Origin: Cherax quadricarinatus | Lineage: Eukaryota; Arthropoda; Malacostraca; Decapoda; Parastacidae | DNA: 64,000 nt | Assembly (NCBI RefSeq): GCF_038502225.1 | Contig: NW_027195377.1 | Location: 91,001 to 155,000 of the forward strand | Direction: 5' to 3' | Program-made: the position numbers and the translations under genes | In this document: positions 42,001-52,902 of the stretch, in pieces | Numbering within the stretch: position 1 is the first letter of the stretch | How the letters are laid out: the number at the start of each line of letters is the position of its first letter | Notes under the pieces: model-generated | The model's database searches: none | Told to the model about the DNA's origin: nothing | Seen by the model: only the letters and a program-made list of their open reading frames with translations

Positions 42001-42648
42001 TCATCATTTGTGGCTGTCTCAGACTCCCTTAGTGTTTTACAGGCTATACAGAAATTTGATACACCTCACCCATTAGTCCTCCATATCCAACTTTGGCTAC
42101 GCCGCATCTTTACCAAGCATAAAGATATTTTTTTTTGTTGGGTCCCTGGTCATCTTGATGTACAGGACAATGAACAGGCAAACACTGCTGTGCGGTCAGC
42201 AGTACATGACCTACCAGTTTCATATAGAGGTATTCCATTTATGGACTATTTTGCTGCAATATCTTCCCACCTTCACACCCATTGGCAACAACGTTGGTCT
42301 ACTATGCTTGGCAACAAATTTCAATCTATTAAACCGAGTATAGGTTACTGGCTGTCTTCTTATCATCAGTGTCGAGGTTGGGAGACTACTCTCTCCCGTC
42401 TTCACATCGGCCATACTTGTGTTACTCATGGATATCTCATGGAGAGGCGCCCTGCTCCTCTCTGTGAGAATTACCAAGCTCCATTATCAGTCCGCCACAT
42501 TCTGTTGGACTGCCCACTTTATCAACGAGCACGCAGAATTTACCTCCGTCGTTGTCTTCGCTCCGCTGCTCTCTCTTTACCTTCCCTTCTCGCTGATGGA
42601 CCCACCTTTTATCCAGACTCTCTCATTGACTTTTTGACAACAATCTGA
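39074..42648 (+). pseudogene. I-clade ORF2, copy 2, main part, broken
   Basis: Continues from 32917. Breaks relative to copy 1: a four-base deletion near 39468, a TGA at about 40029, and a two-base deletion near 40809. The longest frame, 40828-42648, holds HYVDDFAIA (RT box) and the RNase H. RNase H has GNEQAD changed to DNEQAN, losing the last catalytic Asp, and the C-terminal cluster CENC is CENY. The usual GH before that Asp is kept here, unlike copy 1. Confidence 0.9.
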
Positions 42649-42862
42649 CTTACATCACAAATTCTGATATCTTCTGCCCTTTCTACTTCAATCTCTTGCC
42701 ACCCTCTACCCCCATACTATCCCCTGCCCCGCTGTTTTCTGTAACCTACTGATCATCCCTCCTCCCTTCTGCCATCCAATACCCTCGCTTCTTTCCCTAC
42801 CCTGCAGCACTGTATAGCCCTTGTGGCTTAGCGCTTCTTTTTGATTATAATAATAATAATAA

Positions 42863-42874
42863 TATGGTTCAGTA
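42863..42874. repeat. 12-bp target-site duplication of copy 2, right
   Basis: TATGGTTCAGTA after the TAA tail; pairs with 29849-29860. Confidence 0.9.
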
Positions 42875-43649
42875 TCTCGAGAAACCAGAGTTCATCAAAT
42901 GATTTTAGTCATGATCTTACTGATAACACTTCTCTTCAAGGGGGGGGGGCTCCTTGGCATGGTGAAGAGGCTCTTGGTCTGAGGAATTAGACCTGTTGGT
43001 CTCCTTCCTCAGACCGAACCTAATTACCCCCCAATCCCCCCTTCCCTATCCCATCCTCCTTTTTTTCCTTTCCTCCTCCCCACCCCTCCCTTTTGCCCTT
43101 CCTCTTTTTGACCTTTGGGATTTTTCCCACAGGCGCGCTAGTTCCTAGGTAGGGGAAAGGGTATGGGGATCCATCCCATTCTGTTGAGGTTCTGGTGGTG
43201 GTGCAGTTTGCCGTGGAATCTGGATCACCTGGGGATGTCCCGATCCCTCTCCGGTATCCTGGAGGGTGGCTTTGGGTGTCTTTCGGGTGATGGGTGTATC
43301 TCTAGAAGCCACCTTTTGGATTCCGGGGGTGGTGGCCGAAGGAGGTATGCTTTGTGGTGGATATCCGGCCACCCTCTCTTTTGTCCACCGAGGTAGCTCG
43401 GCAGATGTGAGGTTGCTATCCCAGATTGCTGGTTTACTGGCATGAAGGGTAGGGTATGGCACAGGTTCCATTCTACATCTGCGCTACTTGTGGTGCTGAG
43501 GTTCTCTTGGGCGCGGAGGGAGATTTCTGACCCTTTCATTCCTTCTAGGAGCTATCCATCCCCGGTCCCCCCTTTTTTTATTCTTTTTTTTTATTTTTCT
43601 TTTCTTTTCTTTTTTTTCTTAAAAACAAAGAGAAAGAAGTAACCTAACC

Positions 43650-46233
43650 ATGGAGTACCCGATCCATGACCCCGCTACCCCTGGGCCCCTTATTGTTACC
43701 GCACCCCGTTCTGACCTCACCTCGTCTTTTGGCCACTCTTCGGACACTCCTAAGGCCCCTGTACCTCTTGCTGGTGCTGTTTTGTCACTCGCTTCAAGTG
43801 CCGGGGTTTCGACTGACTCCTATTTGTCTGATGACCTCCGCTCTCCTTTGACTATGCTTCCGGCCTCTTCCTCTATGGAGTGGCGATTTTCGAATCGCCA
43901 GCCCGTCCCACGTCGGACCAACTCTGGTCCCACTTCTAAACACCAACGACAACCTCCTGATGATGTTACTTCGTTACCTTCCCATTCTGCTCAGAAAAGA
44001 CCGACACGTTATGCACTCCCTCTCCACACTCGGTTTCGGACCACACAATGGACTAAATTCTTTACTTTAAGACCGACTTCTACTGCCTATCTTTCCGACC
44101 ATAGTATTGGCAAAGCGCTCCTATGCCATGCTGGTAGAGATATTTCCTTTCATGCTCTTAAGAGTGGTATGTGCATCATCACAGTCCGGAATTCTACCCA
44201 AGCTCATGATCTTTCTCTTCTTTCACATATCGATGCTATTCCTATCACTATCGAAAAACATCATTCCCTCAATTCTTGTAGTGGTACTGTTATTCTGCCC
44301 CATACCATAGTCCAACAGAATTTCCAGACATGTGGCAATGACATTCTTGAACAGCTGGAACTCCAAGATCTCTTAATTCTTAAGATAGACACTTATGTTC
44401 TTCCTGCCCGCGGGCGAAGATGATACCCTTGCAATGTGGCTCGTTTAACTTTTGACAGCCGTGAACTCCCATCCTCTGTTTATGTAGCAGGACATCGGTT
44501 ACAAGTTCGGAAGGTGATCTCTGCACCACAACTGTGTAGGAATTGCTGGCGATTTGGCCACCCAGCAAAATATTGCAGATCTATAGCTGAATGCCCAGTC
44601 TGTAGTGCCGATGACCATTCTAATATATCTTGCAGTCGACTTCCCTCTTGTCTTAATTGTCATGAGGGTCACCCTTCGTACTCTCGCCGTTGCCAGGTCT
44701 ACTTAAATGAGCGGGAAATTCGTTACCTCAAAGAGGCAGAAGGTCTCCCTTATGCTATGGCAGTTTCTCATCTCCGCCTCCAAGGGAGACTACCCTGTGT
44801 TTCTTATTCTCGTGTTTCAAAACATCCCCCCACTTCTGGGGTCCCATCTTCTGCAGCCTCCTCTGTAGTTGCCAGTCTCATAGTCACTCCTGTATCTAAT
44901 TCTTTTGCTGTCCTGGGCTCAGACGTCCCTACTTCAACACCTCAGTCTGTTCTCACTTCTTCGTGTTCTCCCTCACAAACCCTGGTATCGACAAAACCTC
45001 GTACAACACCTCCCAATCGTCCCTCTATTTCTCAGAAGTCCAAAAAATCTCCTTTAACCCCTCCTTCCCTTCATCCACCTCCACATTTTACCTTCCTCGT
45101 CTCTGTACCTGGGTCTTCCCCTTTCACTGGCTCTGTTACAAGTGTGGAGGTTCATCCTTCTCGTACTGTGCCTTCCTCCCATGTCCCCTCCCAAGTTTCT
45201 TCCTCTTCTGCCACCTCTCAGGTTTCTGCCTCTTCTGTCCCCTCCCACACTTCTCCAGTCCCTCCACCCTTTCGCCCCCCCCTACCTTGGTGCAGTCCAT
45301 TACAGTTCCGATCTTTACTCAAACTCCTCCTCCTTCCATCTCCGATATTGTCTCCTATACGACGTCTCTGAACTCCGAAACACTGGAGAGAGTTTACCTG
45401 GAGAGAGTTTCGGGGGTCAACGCCCCCGCGGCCCGGTCTGTGACCAGGCCTCCTGGTGGATCAGCGCCTGATCAACCAGGCTGTTGCTGCTGGCTGCACG
45501 CAAACCAACGTACGAGCCACAGCCCGGCTGATCAGGAACTGACTTTAGGTGCTTGTCCAGTGCCAGCTTGAAGACTGCCAGGGGTCTGTTGGTAATCCCC
45601 CTTATGTGTGCTGGGAGGCAGTTGAACAGTCTCGGGCCCCTGACCCTTATTGTATGGTCTCTTAACGTGCTAGTGACACCCCTGCTTTTCATTGGGGGGA
45701 TGGTGCATCGTCTGCCAAGTCTTTTGCTTTCGTAGTGAGTGATTTTCGTGTGCAAGTTCGGTACTAGTCCCTCTAGGATTTTCCAGGTGTATATAATCAT
45801 GTATCTCTCCCTCCTGCGTTCCAGGGAATACAGGTTTAGAAACCTCAAGCGCTCCCAGTAATTGAGGTGTTTTATCTCCGTTATGCGCGCCGTGAAAGTT
45901 CTCTGTACATTTTCTAGGTCGGCAATTTCACCTGCCTTGAAAGGTGCTGTTAGAGTGCAGCAATATTCCAGCCTAGATAGAACAAGTGACCTGAAGAGTG
46001 TCATCATGGGCTTGGCCTCCCTAGTTTTGAAGGTTCTCATTATCCATCCTGAAGCAATCTCTGAATATATTGCAGAGATCAAACCATAAATGGACACTGA
46101 TCCACCCTCCGTTCCTTCTCTTTCCTCTTCTCCATCTGCGCAATTCCTTTCTTCACAGCGCACCGTTCCTTCGCTGCTTGAACGTTTTCCGCTGCCACCG
46201 CATGTGGACTTTTCTAACCCCTCTAGTCCATAA
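43650..46233 (+). pseudogene. I-clade ORF1, copy 3, broken
   Basis: ATG at 43650. The frame ends at a TGA (44420-44422) replacing an Arg codon in the stretch PARGRRRYP, then restarts (44436-45371) through the three zinc knuckles, here CRNCWRFGHPAKYC, CPVCSADDHSNISC and CLNCHEGHPSYSRRC. At 45386 a family A fragment interrupts the tail, which resumes at 46051 and ends at 46233. More diverged from copy 1 than copy 2 is, especially in the N-terminus. Confidence 0.88.
45386..46050 (-). mobile_element. Family A 3' fragment inside I-clade ORF1
   Basis: About 665 bases of family A, from the 3' terminal repeat (ggagagagtttacctgg) to the codons GWIMRTFKTREA. The surrounding ORF1 sequence (SETL before, EAISEYIAE after) is continuous in the other copies, so the boundaries are exact to a few bases. 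5'-truncated. The frame on the minus strand reads C-terminal RT protein through to its stop. Confidence 0.92.
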
Positions 46234-46277
46234 GTACCCTTCCCTGCGTATTTCTAGTATCTTTATCGTTGCCAATC

Positions 46278-48321
46278 ATGGCCTATTTACAGTGGAATAT
46301 ACGAGGCCTCAGGGGTAATCAGGGTGAGCTTCAGGCGTTGCTTTCCCAATTTTCCCCTGTTGGTGTTTGCTTACAAGAACCAAAATTACACTCTGCTGTT
46401 ACCTATCCCATCTCAGGCTATAATTTATTGTATTCTTTTGATCCTTTTCCTGATTGGACCTTCAATGAAAGTGCCCTTCTTCTACACACTGATATTCCGT
46501 ACCATTAGCTGTTTGTTCATACTTCGCTGCATTACACAGCAGCCCATATCCACCTGCAAAGGTGGTATACACTCTGTTCTTTGTATCTCTCTCCTTCTCA
46601 AGCATTATCTATTCCCGATATTGCCTTTCTTGTTTCGTCATTACTGCCACCACTTCTGTTGCTTGGCGATTTTAATGCCCATCATTTCCTCTGGGGGGTC
46701 TCACTGTGATTCCTATGGCATTCAGCTAGAGACTTTTCTTGCTTCGCACCCTTCCATGTTTTAAATACAGGTACTCACACCCATTTTGATCCTCGTACTC
46801 ATACACTCTCTTGCATCGATCTCTCAGTCTGCTCTTCCTCCGCCGCACTAGACTTCACCTGGTCTGTTCTCCCGGATTTACATGACAGCAATCATTTCCC
46901 AATCATTCTTACTTCCCCTTCATATTCACCACCTCTTCGTAACCCATGCTGGCAATTTGATCAGGCAAATTGGGACCTTTACTCACAGCTAACTGTTTTT
47001 AGTGAGGTTCCTTCTTCGTCCTCCATTGATGAGCTTTTACACCTCTTCTCATCCTCGATTTTAACCACAGCTTCTCATTCTATACCCCAAACCTCAGGCA
47101 GGCATTCTCAGAAATGTGTGCCTTGGTAGTCTCCTGCTTGTGCTCGTGCAGTACGTTTGAAACGTGCTACGTGGGGCAGGTACCGGTATAATAGAACCAC
47201 TGAGAGACTTCTTGATTTTAAGCAGAACCGTGCATGCCGTGTCATCCGTGATGCTAAACGCACTTGCTGGCGAGATTATGTCTCCACCATCACCTCTGCT
47301 TCCTCTATGAGTGCAGTCTGGAAAAAAGTGCGGAAATTGAGTGGTAAATATTCTCCTGACCCGGCTCCTGTTCTGCAGGTTGCCGGTGTTGATATAGCAA
47401 ACCTTCTAGATGTTGCCATTGAAATTGGCAATCATCTGGTCTGTATTTCTCTGGGGCTCCATCTCTGCCTCTCGTTTCTTTCCTCCAAGTCTGCCAGAGA
47501 GTTAGCACCCTTGGACTTTTCTTCTCTCAGAGAAGAACAGTATAATGTGCCTTTTACACTTCAGGAACTGGAGGCAACACTCTCAGCTTGCCGATCATCG
47601 ACAGCTGTGCCCGACGACATTCATATTCATATGTTACAACATTTACATCAGTCAGCCCTTGCAGTCCTCTTACGCCTTTTCAATCTTATTTGGTCATAAG
47701 GAGTTCTTCCACAGCTGTGGAAATCTGCCATTGTTCTCCCTTTCCACAAACCGGGTACTATGGGACATGAAGCCTTCCACTATCGTCCCATCGCTCTTAC
47801 CAGTGCAGTTTGCAAAGTGATGGAACGTCTGGTAAATAGACGTTTAATGTGGTATTTAGAGACACAACAGTCTCTCCACTCGTCGATATGGCTTTCGTAA
47901 GGGCCGCTCTACCATAGACCCCTTACTACTTTGGATACGTATGTTCGTAATGCCTTTGTGAATAACCACTTGGTTATTACCATATTTTGTGACCTTGAGA
48001 AGACATATGACACAACTTGGAGGTATAATATTTTGGCCCAAGCCCACTCCTTAGGCCTTCGAGGCAATCTATCATCCTTCCTTAAGAACTTTTTAACTGG
48101 CAGACATTTCCGTGTTCGGGTTAATAATGTGCTCTCCCCGGACTTTATCCAAGCTGAAGGTGTCCCCCAGGGATATGTTCTGATCACTGCACTTTTTCTC
48201 CTTGCTATAAATTATTTGGCCTGTTCTTCCATCCAATATTTGGTCATCACTCTATGTAGATGACTTCGCTATTGCTTGTGCAGGCGCCGACTGTCACCTC
48301 ATTACAGTTTCTCTCCAACAT
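46278..48321 (+). pseudogene. I-clade ORF2, copy 3, truncated
   Basis: ATG at 46278. Breaks: TAG at 46506 in the endonuclease, a deletion in the GDFN to GGSHC block (about 46693), TAG for Trp at about 47128, a six-base deletion near 47234, a TAA near 47697 and later shifts. It includes the RT fingers and palm to YVDD (CRADDF-like in another frame at 48255) and ends at 48321. RNase H is missing. Confidence 0.88.
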
Positions 48322-48322
48322 T

Positions 48323-48901
48323 TTCGTATCTAGATGCCTGACGAATTTCATCCCATAGCAGCTTACTGCACTCTCTATCAAGGTTTGGGGGCCTATAAAT
48401 CACACCCAAAATTAACTTTTCACGACCTTCGAGAAACTGTAGCCAAACAGATTCTATGTGCGATGTTTCTAATCTTATAACTTGTCTAACACAATTTAAA
48501 TTGTCTCTGACATACATCGCCACTCCACCACCCTTCCTCTTGACCCTATCAGTGTGGAATAGTTTATAACCCTGTAAGTTGCATTCAGAAAGCATTTCTC
48601 TATCTTTCAAGTTGAACCAGGTCTCTGTTATAGCAATAATATCTATATTACCTGCATTTGCAAGTAATCTTAGCTCATCTATCATATTTCTTAGACTCCT
48701 ACTATTTGTATAGTAAACCTTAAGGGAGCTAGTTACTCGTTGCCCTCTGCTATCTCTCTTTGTTTGTTGATCAGTTGATTTGTCTGTACTAGCAACTTTA
48801 TTTTGAATATTGTCTTTTAAACATATTCCTGAGGTATCCTGGTTACATCTGCTGTTTTCAACCCTAGTACTGCAGCCTGACAGTTTCCCACAGACACCCA
48901 T
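48323..48901 (-). pseudogene. Family B endonuclease, N-terminal part
   Basis: KVYYTNSRSLRNMIDELRL, IIAITETWFNLKD (catalytic Glu), KRKGGGVAMYVRDNLN, LILGVIYRPPNLDREC, continuing to SRYEN. This frame is intact here, unlike the copy at 15089 which lost two bases at the IYRPP block. Truncated before the GDFN block; the last residues before the track stop belong to copy 3. Confidence 0.85.
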
Positions 48902-48915
48902 ACCTCTATAATCTA

Positions 48916-49332
48916 TCAGTTTAAAGTCCTAGACATGTCACCAATAACCCCCTCAATCGAACTGGCTAATGCAACCACTCCAACCCCAGAGAGATGAACC
49001 CCATCCCTTGCATACATATAACTTTTGCCGTAGAATATGTCCCAGTTATCAATGAATGGGATTAAAAGTTCCTTGCAGTACGTGTCTAGCCAGCAATTTA
49101 TACCAATTGTCCTAGACATCCATTCATTGCCCACTCCCCTTCTAGGCCTACATATGATTTGACTATCTATGGCTGACCTGTACATATCCTGCAGCTCCTG
49201 TCTCCTTCCTTTCCCGATGTCATTTCCACCAACATTAAGACAGATAATGGGCTTGTTCCCATTACCTGACATAATATTATCCAACCTGCTGACTATGTCA
49301 CCAACACCAGCTCCTGGGAGATTCTCCCACAA
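48916..49332 (-). pseudogene. Family B ORF1 esterase domain
   Basis: LPGAGVGDIVSRLDNIMSGN, then PIICLNVGGNDIGKGR (GGND block near 49219-49230), RGVGNEWMSRTI, IPFIDNWDIFYGK and DGVHLSG (48988-49007). These are SGNH hydrolase blocks II to V. Block I (GDSQVRY in the other copy) is removed by a deletion of about 57 bases near 49320, so the nucleophile Ser is lost. A frame break separates it from the coiled-coil part. Confidence 0.8.
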
Positions 49333-49429
49333 TTAGAATATTCTTACCTTAATAAGCAGGGGAGTCAGTGGTACCTTTAACCTCACTAACCACTGAAGTA
49401 CACTCGTCCTGAAGAACAGAGAATTTATT

Positions 49430-49670
49430 TCATACTTTCACATTTTCTCTGTTAACCTTCCTTATCTTCCTTCTTTCTGAATTGTGAACCACTTGCCACT
49501 TGCCACTCTCCAAATCAGTAATTTTTTTCTCCTCACCAGCTACAACTATCTCACACTCACTCCCAAACCCATCTAGACGAAGCTTCGGCCTCCTATTTTC
49601 CTCCTGAAGAAGTATAACCTCCTTTTTCAACACTTTAACGTGAGATTCTAAGGCATTTCAACAAGCCATG
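49430..49670 (-). pseudogene. Family B ORF1, N-terminal coiled coil
   Basis: ATG at about 49670 gives MAC followed by a TGA, then ALESHVKVLKKEVILLQEEN, the same heptad-like segment as at 14082, and a basic stretch. The frame ends near 49430 at a stop that interrupts the link to the esterase domain. Confidence 0.75.
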
Positions 49671-49712
49671 GTGCTAGGTAACACCCCACGCTAAATCCAA
49701 GACAGCTTAGGA

Positions 49713-50469
49713 CTACTCTTTGTTTTGCTGCTGCACTGAAGGCTGCATTTCCTCCCTAGAGTGGGAGTTTGTCGATTCCAGTGAGTGTTCCTCTTTTGAA
49801 CCATACATGGTGTTTCCCTATCTTCAACATGGAATTGTTGAACTGAACCTAGGTTATTTAGGAAGTATTCAGGTGATGTTGCATTTGTGTTCAGTGTTGC
49901 TTGGGGTGGATTTGAAATTACTTTATTAGTTGAGATGTCTGCAAAAGTTATTTGTTCAAACATACTGTTTGTATTAAAGGCTATTTCCATATAAGCTGCT
50001 AAGTTAAATGATATTTTTTTTCAACAGCTGTTTCACTTTCTTTTACAAGTTCATGCCATAAAGGAATCATAGTGAAAGGTAACTCCTGCTTTATGTATTT
50101 TATAGCCATATTTGTTAGTCAATGAAGCAAATTGTCACCATCCTGCAATATCCTATGCTTTACCCTCTGCACCTAGACATACTGTATAGAATTCTAGGGA
50201 ATCTAAATGTAAGAAGTAGCACTGTTTTGAGTCATCTAGAGATGATATCTTTGACGAATTGGGAGTCTAAAAGATCCAGGGGAAAATTTCATTGATCTCT
50301 ATGTATTAATGTAACTGTCTCCTTCTCCAGAACATTCGGCTGCCAACTGTTTATCTACTTTTCTTTTTACCTGGTATTCCTGTCGAATTTGCCGTCTTCC
50401 TTTATTGTTTTAATGTATGTAGATATATCTTTATTATATTCTTCATACAGTGCTAGGAAGTTGTGTACT
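49713..50469. other. Unrecognised DNA
   Basis: A 99-codon minus-strand ORF (49691-49990, MEIAFNTNSMF start) overlaps the family B start and has no recognised domain; it could be an older 5' extension or chance. The rest has no feature I can name. Confidence 0.35.
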
Positions 50470-50576
50470 GTAATGTTACCTGGTGGAGGGTCAAGCATAA
50501 TGTTACCTGGTGGAGGGTCAAGCATAATGTTACCTGGTGGAAGGTCAAGCATAATGTTACCTGGTGGAGGGTCATG
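50470..50576. repeat. 27-bp minisatellite, four copies
   Basis: Unit built on ATAATGTTACCTGGTGGAGG plus GTCAAGC. The length is divisible by three, so open frames run through on both strands (MLPGGGSSI repeated on the plus strand), but there is no other sign of coding. Confidence 0.9.
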
Positions 50577-51225
50577 TACTGGTGTTGCTTTCTCTCACTC
50601 ATTCCTTTTATCTCTTTTTTGAATCTAAATATTTTTGTTCTTGCATCATAACTTCTGACGGTTGTTCTCATGGTGTCGCTGTTCCCATCTTGTCTCTATC
50701 TATTTTTCACTATCTGCGTTGGGTTCCGCTCTTATTATCTTACATAGATTGTTATAACCTTCTTGTTGAGGTATATCAGCTCTTATAGTCAAGAACTGAG
50801 ATGACTGTGTGTACTGTGATCTGTTTATGTCAGAAAACTGTGTGTATGATCATCATAAAACGTCAGTTAGATTATGTGAAGCAGCAATTCCCAGAATCAA
50901 GGTGTTATATTCCACATGTATGTTCTGTACTTTTCTGGGGTTCTTATGTATCACTGTACTGTTATTGCTTTCTTCTGTGCTTTTCTTGCGCTTTTCCATA
51001 CAGTTTTGGAACAGTTTTATAAGTTAATGTGCTGTTCTTGCGTGTTACTGTATCATATTATAAGTGTCACTTTTATATTGCTGTCATGTTCATGTATGTT
51101 TTTTTCTACTCCACCTCCCACAGCGACGTCTCCCACATTGACATTCAGGTCTCCCATAACAATATTAATACAAAATAACACTATCCTCAGACCAAATAAA
51201 AAAACTTGAGAAAAAAGATTTTGGC
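50577..51225. other. Unrecognised T-rich DNA
   Basis: Short hydrophobic ORFs (70-97 codons) reflect the T-rich composition; none has a recognisable domain or start context. Confidence 0.4.
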
Positions 51226-51367
51226 AGCTGATCCTGCAACCTGGCAAATCTGCCACATTGATGATCCTGCATCCTGGTAAGCCCGTCGCAATGTTGATTC
51301 TGCAACCTGGCAAGTCTGCCACATTGTTGATCCTGCAGTCTGGCATATCCACCACATTGTTGATAAC
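51226..51367. repeat. Tandem repeat of about 33 bp, split by an insertion
   Basis: Four diverged units of the type TTGATCCTGCAACCTGGCAA then GTCTGCCACA. Another unit and a half lies at 51840-51890 beyond the Penelope-like insertion, so one array was interrupted. Confidence 0.85.
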
Positions 51368-51522
51368 AAAAAAAGGCACAATACCGTGACTGGAACGATA
51401 CACAAATAACCCGCACATACAAGAGAGGAGCTTTCGACGACGTTTCGGTCCGACTTGGACCATTTCAAAGTCACAGTAACGAGAAGTGGAGCAGGACGGG
51501 TATATATAGGCAGAAAGAGGTA

Positions 51523-51612
<90 letters not shown>

Positions 51613-51839
51613 CTAGTAGTATTGGTAGTGGTAGTAGTGGGGAAGTAAGGAGGAGGAGTCAGTCAAATACAAAGAAAGGGGAGCACTGCAAGGGAGCTAG
51701 GTGCCCACAGAGGGAGAGCAAGTGCACAGAGGTGGGGGGAAGGGGAAGTGATGAAATAAATAATGAAGGAACAGAAACACGAGACAGAAGAAAGAAAGAA
51801 CCCAGAGGAGAACAAAAGAAAGAGGAAAGGGTTATTTGT
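51368..51839 (-). mobile_element. Penelope-like element terminus, second type
   Basis: Read on the minus strand: purine/pyrimidine-rich DNA, a (TAC)n run (51527-51611), CTATATATACCC, then GGTCC-AAGTC-GGACC hairpin (51447-51461) followed by GAAACGTCGTC. The order (TAC)n, TATATA, hairpin plus GAAACG matches the element at 28940. The CTGATGA part of a hammerhead is not intact (TTTGAAATG). Flanks both read CACATTGTTGAT. No RT. Confidence 0.5.
51527..51611. repeat. (GTA)n microsatellite
   Basis: About 28 units of GTA, nearly perfect, within the Penelope-like terminus. Confidence 0.95.
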
Positions 51840-51890
51840 GCACATTGTTGATCCTGCAACCTGGCAAGTCTGCCACATTGTTGATATATC
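51840..51890. repeat. Continuation of the 33-bp repeat
   Basis: TTGATCCTGCAACCTGGCAA and TCTGCCACATTG repeat the units at 51226-51367. Confidence 0.8.
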
Positions 51891-52801
51891 CGATACAGCT
51901 GTTTTATACAATTATGTATTGCTATACTGTTAAATTATGTTGTTTTATGTGAACACTTTTCCATCACTCTCAATCACAGTTCTGACTTACACTATCTCAC
52001 AGGCAAAGTGTGACACAGAATCTCATTGCTTCAGTTATTAATTTGTTTACCAAAGAAAATATTCCATGAAAATCAAGAAATTATTATTTAGTTGCGACTG
52101 CAGTTTTAAATATTATTTCCTAAAGTGCTGGAGACACTTCAGTTACAGTAGTTAACACCATCATCAGGGAATCTAACATAACCCAAAATCTGCGTGTAAT
52201 GTCTATATTAACATACTCCTTGTTCTTGTGTCATCTCCTTCACCCTTCCGTCATATCCCTCATCCGGCTCTCATCTCCCTGACACAGGTTTCTTAGTCTT
52301 CACTCTCTATTATTTGTGTGTGTGGGAGTGGGGAGGAATCGGCATCACAAATCAAATGATTCTACTATTCAACCACCTTGAGACTAAACAAAAATTGTTA
52401 TGAATAACGAGAAATGTTTGTGACCACTGTCAGCCTTAGAGTTATCTCTGAGTTACCTGACCCTGCCATGTGGAGGCTAGTGGTTCGTCTTTAAGGTTTC
52501 CCCTCCCCCCACTCTCCGCCATCTTGAGGCTTCCTTCATGTGTCTAAGAGTCCACTTGTGTCCACTCAGGTATTCTCCCTGTCCCACTTTTTCTAGGTAC
52601 TTCTCTATTTCTGATTCCCTTTCAGCTCATGTTTCCAGGTCTCCATCTGTTCGCTCCCGGATGTCAATCCTTCCACACTCCCAACTTCCATTTTTTTTTT
52701 GTACTTTCTCAAGTTCCGTTACTCCAGAAGTCCATCTGTGTCCCTCAGATAAACTACCTTAATCACTTCCCCATGTCTTGCATTTTGCATTTTGTTTAGC
52801 T
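51891..52801. other. Unrecognised DNA
   Basis: No credible ORF and no element recognised. A short stretch (52500-52760) alternates tccactt/tccatctgtg phrases, suggesting a very degenerate repeat. Confidence 0.4.
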
Positions 52802-52902
52802 GGTGTAGTCAGGTGTGGTTACAGTCAGGAGTGGCCATAGTTAGGTGCTGGTACAGTCAGGAGTGGATATAGTCAGGAGTGGTTATAATCAGGTGTGGTC
52901 AC
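52802..52902. repeat. Diverged edge of the 16-bp satellite, six units
   Basis: Six 16-bp units such as TAGTCAGGTGTGGTTA, CAGTCAGGAGTGGCCA and TAGTTAGGTGCTGGTA, in register with the later array (TAGTGAGGTGTGGTCA), but each different. Confidence 0.85.

Larger units (their letters stand above)
29861..42862 (+). mobile_element. I-clade element copy 2, with SINE and Gypsy insertions
   Basis: Full-length by its ends (5' hairpin sequence, 3' hairpin and TAA tail) and its 12-bp target duplication. Removing the SINE (30104-30400) and the Gypsy element (32918-39068) leaves about 6.55 kb, close to copy 1. Both ORFs carry frameshifts and stops. Confidence 0.92.
42932..48321 (+). mobile_element. I-clade copy 3, 3'-truncated, carrying a family A insertion
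   Basis: Starts with the usual 5' end (ctcttcaagg followed by nine or more G) and a full 5'UTR. It stops at 48321 just after the RT box, at an inverted family B sequence. The short gap 42875-42931 is unassigned flank of copy 2. Confidence 0.9.
48322..49712 (-). mobile_element. Family B 5' fragment, inverted
   Basis: Reads on the minus strand from the family B start (CCTAAGCTG near 49712) through ORF1 and the first part of the endonuclease, ending at the codons DEIRQASRYEN. It is joined head-on to the truncated I-clade copy 3, with CAT shared at the junction. Confidence 0.85.

Noticed and set aside
45417..46163. A 248-codon minus-strand gene
   Set aside because: It joins the antisense of I-clade ORF1 to the family A RT end across the insertion boundary.
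50463..50651. Small repetitive proteins from the 27-bp array
   Set aside because: Open frames occur on both strands simply because 27 is a multiple of three; no other coding evidence.
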